DNA from: a bacterium
GTDB taxonomy: Bacteria; Verrucomicrobiota; Kiritimatiellia; CAIKKV01; CAITUY01
Direction of reading: 5' to 3'
NCBI GenBank assembly: GCA_037143175.1
Contig: JBAWZF010000028.1
Span: 1-36,904 of the forward strand
Length of the DNA: 36,904 nucleotides
The notes beneath the pieces are model-generated. The model did not search any database, had not been told where the DNA came from, and saw only the letters and a program-made list of their open reading frames with translations. This document shows, in pieces, positions 1 to 6,013 of the stretch. Both the position numbers and the translations under genes were made by a program. Every line of letters starts with the position of its first letter. The stretch's first letter is position 1.

Positions 1-73
1 GGTGGCGGTTAAGAGTGCGTTTAAGTGTGAGTTCCACACTTCCTCGCCACCCTTAACCGGATACCCTTAACCG
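1..73. repeat. nested inverted and direct repeats at window start
   Basis: The first bases form a nested dyad. GGTGGCG (1-7) is complementary to CGCCACC (45-51), and inside it AAGTGTG (23-29) pairs with CACACTT (35-41) across a 5-nt loop. It is followed by a direct repeat, ACCCTTAACCG at 49-59 and again at 63-73. No coding frame is convincing here. The element may continue to the left of the window, so its true length is unknown. It could be an intergenic repeat or the end of a mobile or structured element. Confidence 0.5.
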
Positions 74-105
74 ACCCGCTTACACGATTCCTCCTGACAC
101 TCCAA

Positions 106-179
106 CTTCGTCGGTAACTTAGTCGCTAACTTCGTCGATGTCTTCCCCGACAAAGTTAGCGATTAAGTTAGCGACGAAG
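106..179. repeat. long 32-bp inverted repeat built from 12-mer units
   Basis: The left arm (106-137) and right arm (148-179) match as inverted repeats at 29 of 32 positions, with a 10-nt loop (138-147). The left arm lies in a run (104-139) of three near-identical 12-mers of the form AACTTCGTCGNT, so tandem and inverted repetition are combined. There is no T-run after the stem, so it does not look like an intrinsic terminator. No gene overlaps it. It may be an intergenic repeat, a structured RNA or a miniature mobile element; the sequence alone does not decide. Confidence 0.6.
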
Positions 180-304
180 GAGTTCGACCGGTAGAGGGGC
201 CAGGGCGAGGGGTTTCCGGAGATCAGGACAACTGCAGGGATTCCTGAATTTCAAGCCGGCATCTTTTCATCGCGGCAATAGCGGCGCTGGTTTTTTCACG
301 AGTA

Positions 305-376
305 GCGGTTTCGCCTGGGGATGATCCACAAAGCAGAGTTGACGCTCTTCCGAAACCGCATTACTGTTTGAGTAAT
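305..376. promoter_or_regulatory. two operator-like dyads before the ferritin gene
   Basis: A perfect 9-bp inverted repeat, GCGGTTTCG (305-313) with CGAAACCGC (351-359), is separated by 37 nt. Directly next to it ATTACT (360-365) and AGTAAT (371-376) form a second perfect dyad with a 5-nt centre. The second dyad covers the candidate -10 box of the ferritin gene. That is where a repressor operator, for example for an iron- or peroxide-responsive regulator, would sit. The regulator is not identifiable and the dyads do not match a Fur or PerR consensus well. Confidence 0.4.
339..367 (+). promoter_or_regulatory. candidate promoter of the ferritin operon
   Basis: TTGACG (339-344, 5 of 6 to the -35 consensus), a 17-nt spacer and TACTGT (362-367, 3 of 6 to the -10 consensus). 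A start near 374 would give a leader of about 50 nt before the ATG at 425, which carries a strong AGGAGG ribosome binding site. The weak -10 box fits a regulated promoter. This is inferred from sequence only. Confidence 0.35.
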
Positions 377-424
377 CGATAGGTAGGACGAGTCTCTCAA
401 ATCAATTCAACACAGGAGGACACC

Positions 425-928
425 ATGGGTACCGCAGGAAGACAGATCGTTGGCAAGGATGTGGATAAAATCATCGCCATGCTGAATAAGCTGTATTGCG
501 ATGAATGGCTGGCCTATTACCAGTATTGGCTTGGCGCAAAGGTTGTGAAGGGACCGATGAAGGATGCCGTGATGGCGGAACTGACCCAGCACGCCGCGGA
601 TGAACTCCGCCATGCCGGACTGGACGCTGACCGGATCATCCAACTCGGAGGAACACCGGCGCTCAGCCCTGAAGTCTGGCTAAAACTGACCAACTGCGGC
701 TATGATGCCCCCAAGGACCCCTACGTCAAGGTCATCCTCGACCAGAATATCAGCGGCGAACAATGCGCCATCAAGCATTACAATGAACTGCTCAAGTTCA
801 GCAGAGACAGGGATCCAGTGACCTATAATATGGTTCTTCAAATTCTTCAGGACGAGGTGACGCACGAGGAAGACTTGCAGAATCTCATGGAGGATATGGT
901 GATGATGGTTAAGCGGGGCCTGAAATAA
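425..928 (+). CDS. Dps-like ferritin (ferritin-like diiron protein)
   Basis: A 167-residue cytoplasmic four-helix ferritin-like protein. The ferroxidase ligands of a bacterioferritin-type diiron site can be read in order: E27 (DEWLAYYQYW), E60 and H63 (DELRHA), E112 (GEQCA), E144 and H147 (DEVTH). Cys91 and Cys114 lie near the site, which recalls the Dps-like (DPSL, 'thioferritin') proteins that store iron and consume peroxide; assignment to that subgroup is inference. The length fits this group. The start is firm: AGGAGG at 414-419, five nt before the ATG. The next gene begins 6 nt downstream and is probably co-transcribed, although its function is unrelated. Dyads in the promoter suggest regulation by iron or peroxide stress. 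A plain bacterioferritin is less likely because no haem-binding Met is evident. Confidence 0.85.
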   Translation: MGTAGRQIVGKDVDKIIAMLNKLYCDEWLAYYQYWLGAKVVKGPMKDAVMAELTQHAADELRHAGLDADRIIQLGGTPALSPEVWLKLTNCGYDAPKDPYVKVILDQNISGEQCAIKHYNELLKFSRDRDPVTYNMVLQILQDEVTHEEDLQNLMEDMVMMVKRGLK

Positions 929-934
929 GCGCTG

Positions 935-2512
935 ATGTTGACCATAGATCACCCTTTTTCACGATGGATCCGGGGCTGGGCGGGCATCCTGCTCGCCGCC
1001 CTGGCCATTTTAATCCTCCGTATCGCCTACCTCATCTGGATATGTCCTTACGACCTGGTTCCGGATGAGGCCCAGTACTGGGACTGGTCCCGCCGCCTCG
1101 ATTGGTCGTATTACAGCAAAGGCCCGACCGTGGCGTGGCTCATCGCACCCAGTGTGCATTTTTTTGGAAACATAGAATGGGCGGTACGGCTTCCGGCCGC
1201 CCTGGCGTCGTTTGCGGCCAGCCTGATATTGGCGCGCTTTGCCCTCTCGACCTCAGCGGGCAATATCCGGACAGCCTGGTACGTCTTTCTATTGTTCAAT
1301 CTCATTCCGGTGTATCAGGGGACTGCCCAATTCATGACCACAGACGGGCCTTACTATGTCTGCTGGATCACGGCGGCCTATGTCGGCTGGCTCATGGCGA
1401 AAAGGCGCACCCCCTCTACTGCCTGGTTTTTCCTGTTCGGGTCGATCATAGGCATTGGCATGCTATGTAAATACACCATGCTGCTGGCATTGCCCGGGGT
1501 CCTGTTCTACCTGTTCCGCCATGGGGTTCAATCCTGGAAGCTGCGACTTACCGCCCTGCTCGCCGTTCTCGCCGGAATCTTATTGTTCTCAATGCCCATC
1601 TACATCTGGAATGTCCAACGGGGCTGGCCCACTCTAGCCCATCTGATAGGAGCCACCCGACTGCCTGGTGGAGATGCCCCCGCCCATAGTGGCTGGCCCT
1701 ACAACCCGCTCTGGACGCTCTCTTATTTCATCTATCCCCTGGCGATCCTCGCCCCTCCTGCGGCCTTCCTTCTGTTCAGGGCCATGCGCGAAGCCTTCAA
1801 GCCGCAACATGTCCACTCGGAACTCCGGAACATCATGTCTTACGCACTGCATACTGCCGCCCCCATTCTGGCCTTCTACCTGCTGATTTCCTCACGCACC
1901 GATGTCAAATTGAACTGGCCGGCGGCAGGATTTACGATTTTCCTTATTCCCGTGGCCGGCTATCTGGCGGCTCATCGCGCCGGTGACGCCATCAACCGAA
2001 AGCTGTGGGGCTGGACCGTTGGGATCGGGCTCGTCAGCCTCCTGTTTATTGCACTGGGAAAATATCCCATAGCCGCCATCAACGGGTCTGAAATTCTGGG
2101 CATCAAAGTCAACACCCAGCCCATGCTTAAGCGCATCACGGGATTCAAGGCCATTGTAGAGAGCGCCGAACGCGCCGCCGCAGAACTGAAAAAGGACACA
2201 GGTCAGGAGCCGTTCTATATCGTGTCAACCTATGGGCGAGCCGCTTTGCTGGCATTCTATGCCAAAGGCCATCCCCGGGTTTGCAGTGCTGACAGTTATA
2301 TGGGCGGCAGGGAATCCTCGTACGATTACTTTCCAGACACGGATCTCGGTAATCCGCAGTTGCTGGGTCGCCCCGCCATCCTGCTGGATAACGAGAAGTG
2401 GGTTTGGGAGAAGGCGCTTTACTTTCAGCTGATTGAACGCTCCCGTTTTTACGGTCGAGTCTACTTTGCCTACGAGTATCGCGGCCCCTGGCGCGAACCC
2501 CATACAAAGTAA
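935..2512 (+). CDS. GT39/ArnT-like membrane glycosyltransferase
   Basis: A 525-residue polytopic membrane protein of the dolichyl-phosphate-mannose mannosyltransferase (PMT/ArnT, GT-C) type. After the first membrane helix (about residues 15-36) comes the family motif: D44-E45 in PDEAQYW, followed by YYSKGP (59-64), the extracytoplasmic loop carrying the catalytic acid. About ten hydrophobic segments follow up to residue 375, then a roughly 140-residue soluble tail. Such enzymes use polyprenyl-phosphate sugars to glycosylate lipid A, other glycolipids or proteins on the outer face of the inner membrane. The acceptor is unknown here. The neighbours, an LptF/LptG permease and a PAP2 phosphatase, favour a lipopolysaccharide-related substrate (inference). 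The ATG lies 6 nt after the ferritin stop with no clear ribosome binding site, which suggests translational coupling. Confidence 0.85.
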   Translation: MLTIDHPFSRWIRGWAGILLAALAILILRIAYLIWICPYDLVPDEAQYWDWSRRLDWSYYSKGPTVAWLIAPSVHFFGNIEWAVRLPAALASFAASLILARFALSTSAGNIRTAWYVFLLFNLIPVYQGTAQFMTTDGPYYVCWITAAYVGWLMAKRRTPSTAWFFLFGSIIGIGMLCKYTMLLALPGVLFYLFRHGVQSWKLRLTALLAVLAGILLFSMPIYIWNVQRGWPTLAHLIGATRLPGGDAPAHSGWPYNPLWTLSYFIYPLAILAPPAAFLLFRAMREAFKPQHVHSELRNIMSYALHTAAPILAFYLLISSRTDVKLNWPAAGFTIFLIPVAGYLAAHRAGDAINRKLWGWTVGIGLVSLLFIALGKYPIAAINGSEILGIKVNTQPMLKRITGFKAIVESAERAAAELKKDTGQEPFYIVSTYGRAALLAFYAKGHPRVCSADSYMGGRESSYDYFPDTDLGNPQLLGRPAILLDNEKWVWEKALYFQLIERSRFYGRVYFAYEYRGPWREPHTK

Positions 2513-2584
2513 CCCGCCTTCCGCGTTGACTTCGCCCCCTCTCCACCAGTATAAGAACGGAACCTTTTGAGGAGATTTCCCGAC

Positions 2585-3697
2585 TTGCGCATTGTTTCAC
2601 GATACGTTCGCGACAGTTATCTGGTCACCTTCGTGATGACCTTGCTCGTACTGACATTTGTCATGTGCGTCATGGTGCTTTTCCGCATTGCGGATGCCAT
2701 CGCCATGGGCGGCTCGATTTACCTGATCGGGAAGATTTTTCTCGCCGGGCTCCCCTCCGCCGTCGGCTTCTCCATTCCCTTCAGCATCATCACGGCAGCG
2801 CTTCTCACCTTCGGCAAACTATCGGCCAACGGCGAAATAACAGCCATGAAAAGCAGCGGCATCCGGATGTTGCAGATCATGAGACAACCCATTCTCTTTG
2901 CCGTCCTGATGTCGGCGGTATGCCTCTATCTCAATGCCGAATTGATCCCGGAAAGTTATCATATGCGCCGTGATGCCCTGAGGCAGTTGGGGCTGGAATC
3001 CCCCCTGCAATTGATTGAGGAAGGCCGCCCCATCCGTGATTTCCCGGGCATGACCTTCTATATCGGCAGCAAGCGTGACAATAAAATCGAAGACATCATC
3101 ATTTATCAGGCTCCGCAAAAAAATTCGCCTGCCCGCGAGATCCGTGCCCGCTCCGGCGTGGTCTCCACAGCAGAAGACAACAAGAGCATCCTGGTTGATC
3201 TGTATGATGTGCGGATTGACCCCTTTTACGAAGATCGACCGGGAGCAGGAACGGCCAGCCATTTCCCTTATTCCATTGATCTTTCTCGCCTGACGGGTGC
3301 TGATAACCCGAAAAAGGTGAAACGAAAAAGCGACATGTCCTTGCTGGAAATCACAGACATCCGTGGCAATCTTAAAAATTCCTATCCGGAAATGAATAAC
3401 GAAGCCCTGGCCAAACAAGACATGGCGCTCAAAGTGGAATTCAACAAACGGATCGTGATGGCCATTTCCTGCTTTGTTTTCGTCCTGCTCGGCGCTCCGC
3501 TTGCCACCAAAACCCATCGGCAGGAAACCACGATCGGTATCGGCATCAGTCTGGGCCTCATTTTCTCCTTCTATCTTTTCGTTATTGTAGCCGAAACTCT
3601 GACCAAGTATCCCTGGACCCAGCCTCATTTGATATTATGGATACCCGTAGTACTGGCCACCGGTCTTGGCCTATTCCTCATCAACCGCTGTGATTGA
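2585..3697 (+). CDS. LptF/LptG (YjgP/YjgQ) family permease
   Basis: A 370-residue inner-membrane protein of the LptF/LptG family, the transmembrane subunits that with LptB extract lipopolysaccharide and push it onto the Lpt bridge. N-terminal helices lie at about residues 10-95. A periplasmic beta-jettison-like domain follows, about residues 110-255. The C-terminal hydrophobic block starts with the family-typical FNKRIVMAISCFVFVLLGAPLA and runs to the end. I chose the TTG at 2585 because AGGAGA (2570-2575) lies 9 nt upstream; the more upstream in-frame TTG at 2567 would overlap that ribosome binding site. Only one LptF/G gene is present, so its partner must be elsewhere. Whether it is LptF or LptG cannot be told. 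The stop overlaps the start of the PAP2 gene. Confidence 0.88.
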   Translation: MRIVSRYVRDSYLVTFVMTLLVLTFVMCVMVLFRIADAIAMGGSIYLIGKIFLAGLPSAVGFSIPFSIITAALLTFGKLSANGEITAMKSSGIRMLQIMRQPILFAVLMSAVCLYLNAELIPESYHMRRDALRQLGLESPLQLIEEGRPIRDFPGMTFYIGSKRDNKIEDIIIYQAPQKNSPAREIRARSGVVSTAEDNKSILVDLYDVRIDPFYEDRPGAGTASHFPYSIDLSRLTGADNPKKVKRKSDMSLLEITDIRGNLKNSYPEMNNEALAKQDMALKVEFNKRIVMAISCFVFVLLGAPLATKTHRQETTIGIGISLGLIFSFYLFVIVAETLTKYPWTQPHLILWIPVVLATGLGLFLINRCD

Positions 3698-4838
3698 TAC
3701 TCCCTCATCCCGTTATCGCAGACTATGGATCCCCGATCTGGCGTGGATCCTTCTTCTTACCTTGCTTGCGGTAGTTCCATTTTTGACGCCCGGGACAGAC
3801 CTCAAAATATTGTCCTGGTTTTATCACCCGGGACTCCCTCATGCCTGGCCTCTTGAATTCAACGGTTTCTTCCGTTTTCTTTACACTTTCGGAACCCTCC
3901 CTGCCCTCATCACAGCACTGGCAGGTTTGGGATTTCTCGTCGTGGCCCGATATCGGCCCTCCTTAACACCCTGGCGTCGTCATGCGGTTTTCATCTTTCT
4001 GACACTGGTCATCGGCCCCGGGTTCCTTGTCAACACGGTCTTCAAGGATCATTGGGGGCGGCCCCGGCCCAAAATGGTTTCGGAATTCGGCGGACGGATG
4101 GAATACCAGTGTTTCCACGAAAAGGGCATGAGTGGTCGTGGCAAATCCTTCCCCTGCGGCCACAGTTCAATGGGATATTATTTCATCGTGCTCTATTTTC
4201 TAGCACGTCGCCGGAAAAAGCTCATCCGGTTCTCCCTTCTGGCCGGGATCATGATCTACGGCACTGTGATTGGAATAGCCCGTATGGCTGCGGGGGCACA
4301 TTTCGCCTCCGACGTACTCTGGTCAGCGGTCTTCCCCTGCCTTACCGCTTGGGCGCTCTATTACTTTGTCTTGAATATCCCTTTTCATGAAGATTACCCG
4401 GCAGTCACACGTGAAAAATCAATTTGGCGATCCAAATGGTTGCTTTGGTTGGCCCCACCACTTGGCCTTGCAACGATCGGGGCCGTCCTGCTTAGCACGC
4501 CCTCGTTTGCAGAGCTTGACTATAAGGAAGTGATTCCAAAAGGGAGTAATCCCATCGTGGAGTTGGTTGTCGCTAAACCCGGCCACCCCTATCCTGATTT
4601 TTGCATTATTGATCAGAAGACATCCGCAACTCATTCGGATCGTATTATCATAACGGGCGAAATACAGGGCTTTGGGTGGCCTTGGAATCACATTCGACAT
4701 AGCGCCATCTGGAGCCGAACCAACGGAGTGGATCTATTTCGTTTCACCTGCATCCCTAAAGGCCAGTTCTCAGAACTGGATGGCCGCCTCACGATTGAAG
4801 TCCCCTCCGGCACCCAAATCCATCTCATTCAGCCCTAG
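3690..4838 (+). CDS. PAP2-family membrane phosphatase with C-terminal extension
   Basis: About 382 residues. The three PAP2 motifs are present: KDHWGRPRP (K119, R124-P125), PCGH (155-158) and R198...H204...D208 (IARMAAGAHFASD). Around them are five or six membrane helices, so the active site should face the periplasm. The usual PSGH is PCGH here. A final hydrophobic stretch near 265-285 is followed by a roughly 95-residue, probably periplasmic tail that I do not recognise. PAP2 enzymes dephosphorylate lipid A (LpxE type), undecaprenyl pyrophosphate or phosphatidylglycerol phosphate; the LptF/G and ArnT-like neighbours favour lipid A or a carrier lipid. The GTG at 3690 overlaps the permease stop by 8 nt. 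A TTG at 3666 is an alternative start. The stop lies in a CTAG shared with the convergent bioD. Confidence 0.82.
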   Translation: MIDTPSSRYRRLWIPDLAWILLLTLLAVVPFLTPGTDLKILSWFYHPGLPHAWPLEFNGFFRFLYTFGTLPALITALAGLGFLVVARYRPSLTPWRRHAVFIFLTLVIGPGFLVNTVFKDHWGRPRPKMVSEFGGRMEYQCFHEKGMSGRGKSFPCGHSSMGYYFIVLYFLARRRKKLIRFSLLAGIMIYGTVIGIARMAAGAHFASDVLWSAVFPCLTAWALYYFVLNIPFHEDYPAVTREKSIWRSKWLLWLAPPLGLATIGAVLLSTPSFAELDYKEVIPKGSNPIVELVVAKPGHPYPDFCIIDQKTSATHSDRIIITGEIQGFGWPWNHIRHSAIWSRTNGVDLFRFTCIPKGQFSELDGRLTIEVPSGTQIHLIQP

Positions 4839-5482
4839 CGTTCATACCGGATAGAAGCCAAGACCTTTACGCTTCCCATCCGTTCAATCGCACGGAGGTT
4901 ATCATCCTCAATCTGGCCCCATCGCCCCGGGGCAGATTGATTCAAGACCACGCCTAAGACATGGAGACGGGCTTCTCTCAGGACTCTCAATGAAAGCAGC
5001 ACATGATTGATCGTACCTAACCCGGGACGGGCCACCAGCAAGACAGGGAGCTGCAGTCGCACCATGAGATCCAGCATGGTTTCCTTCTGATTCAAAGGAA
5101 CCAGTACTCCTCCTGCGCCCTCAATAATCACCCCATCATACTTGTGACTTAAACGGCGGAAGGCATTTTCAATACAACTGAGCGAAATACGCGTACCGGC
5201 CAGTTGGGCCGCCAAATGAGGGGAACAGGCAGGTTTGAAACAATAGGGAGCCATATCAGCCTGCTCGGCAGCAGAAATTCGCATTCCGCCAGCCTTAAGC
5301 GACGTCATCAAGTCCGGTGCCATCAAGGTGCCCTTCCGCAAATGACACCCAGTCTGAACCGGTTTCATCGGGGCCACATTCCTGCCCGCCGCCCTGAATC
5401 CAGCCAGAATACCTGCAGCCACAAAGGTCTTCCCCACCCCGGTATCCGTTCCTGTGATAAATATCCCTCGTTGCAAATTCAT
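4835..5482 (-). CDS. bioD: dethiobiotin synthetase
   Basis: A 215-residue ATP-dependent enzyme that closes the ureido ring of dethiobiotin from 7,8-diaminopelargonate and CO2, the penultimate step of biotin synthesis. Visible motifs are the P-loop GTDTGVGKT (residues 11-19), KPVQTG (the substrate lysine region) and EGAGGVLVPL. The length is near normal for the family. I chose the ATG at 5482, which puts the P-loop at the standard distance from the N terminus; a TTG at 5506 would add eight residues and overlap the promoter. No bioA, bioB or bioF lies nearby, so this is an orphan biotin gene. There is no ribosome binding site, and a good -10 box sits only 8 nt upstream of the ATG, which suggests a leaderless message. 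Confidence 0.92.
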   Translation of the reverse strand: MNLQRGIFITGTDTGVGKTFVAAGILAGFRAAGRNVAPMKPVQTGCHLRKGTLMAPDLMTSLKAGGMRISAAEQADMAPYCFKPACSPHLAAQLAGTRISLSCIENAFRRLSHKYDGVIIEGAGGVLVPLNQKETMLDLMVRLQLPVLLVARPGLGTINHVLLSLRVLREARLHVLGVVLNQSAPGRWGQIEDDNLRAIERMGSVKVLASIRYER

Positions 5483-5490
5483 GGCGTGAG

Positions 5491-5519
5491 AGTATAGGAG
5501 GGCCAAGCTGCGCTTTCAG
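5491..5519 (-). promoter_or_regulatory. candidate bioD promoter, leaderless start
   Basis: On the minus strand CTGAAA (5519-5514) and TATACT (5496-5491) are separated by 17 nt; the -10 box matches consensus at 5 of 6 positions. Only 8 nt separate the -10 box from the bioD ATG at 5482, so transcription should begin at or next to the A of the start codon. The lack of any Shine-Dalgarno sequence there agrees with this. Confidence 0.45.
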
Positions 5520-5612
5520 TAAAAAAGTTACTGAGCCATGACGAAGGGACTTGGATCCAGCCAAACGCCGCCGTTTGAGTATTCAATAATTACCAGGGGA
5601 TCCACGCGTGAA

Positions 5613-5888
5613 TTACCCTGCATACCGTGCGAATTCCCGCTTCTCCGGGGCGGTCATATGTTTGATCCGGTATTCCGCCTGTGAGGCGGCGGAGCGACTG
5701 GGAAATTCAATCACTGTGAGGATTTTTTCGGGGGGATGAGCACGCGTGTAACGGGCTCCTGTGCCTTTTTGGTGGGCGGCGAAACGGGCGGCGACATCCA
5801 CGGCAATACCGGTGTAAATACTCTTATCCTCACATTCAATGAGATAGAGGAACCAAGGCTTCCGTGCTTTTTTCAATACCTTCGCCAT
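5613..5888 (-). CDS. GIY-YIG domain protein (YhbQ/UPF0213-like)
   Basis: A 91-residue single-domain GIY-YIG nuclease-superfamily protein. The signature pair is YLI (15-17) and YTG (25-27), followed by R35 and the metal-binding glutamate near position 72 (SQAEYRIK), all in the normal order. The length matches the stand-alone YhbQ/UPF0213 group. Members have been linked to DNA damage tolerance, but the cellular substrate is poorly defined and I do not assign one. It is divergent from mfd across a 125-nt intergenic stretch. It may be co-transcribed with bioD, which lies about 130 nt downstream and also has its own promoter candidate. Confidence 0.85.
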   Translation of the reverse strand: MAKVLKKARKPWFLYLIECEDKSIYTGIAVDVAARFAAHQKGTGARYTRAHPPEKILTVIEFPSRSAASQAEYRIKHMTAPEKREFARYAG

Positions 5889-5938
5889 ATCGTAACTGTG
5901 CCTGATGCGCGCTCGAATGGCAAGCTATCCGGGGCGCA

Positions 5939-5957
5939 CAGCGGCGAGACGCCGCTG
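5939..5957. repeat. short perfect palindrome (REP-like)
   Basis: CAGCGGCG (5939-5946) and CGCCGCTG (5950-5957) form a perfect 8-bp G+C-rich stem with a 3-nt loop, between the divergent GIY-YIG gene and mfd. There is no T-run, so it is not an obvious terminator. It resembles repetitive extragenic palindromes. Only one copy lies in the window, so repetition across the genome is an assumption. Confidence 0.4.
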
Positions 5958-5978
5958 CCACTTTAGGCGGGACTTCTT

Positions 5979-6007
5979 TTGACCGCCCTATTCTCTTCCG
6001 GTATGAT
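5979..6007 (+). promoter_or_regulatory. mfd promoter, leaderless start
   Basis: TTGACC (5979-5984), a 17-nt spacer and TATGAT (6002-6007) make a strong sigma70-type promoter (5 of 6 matches in each box). Six nt separate the -10 box from the ATG at 6014, so the predicted start site coincides with the start codon. The upstream in-frame TTG at 6008 would lie before the transcription start and can be discounted. Confidence 0.55.
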
Positions 6008-6013
6008 TTGGGA

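Noticed and set aside
1-190. CRISPR array or integron attC site
   Set aside because: The 12-mer units are contiguous without spacers, and the arms do not carry the RYYYAAC/GTTRRRY core pair in the required order.
181-200. tRNA fragment suggested by GTTCGA
   Set aside because: No acceptor, D or anticodon stems can be built around it.
2819-3628. 269-codon open frame antisense to the LptF/LptG gene
   Set aside because: Low-complexity translation with no conserved motif; the sense frame is a clear permease.
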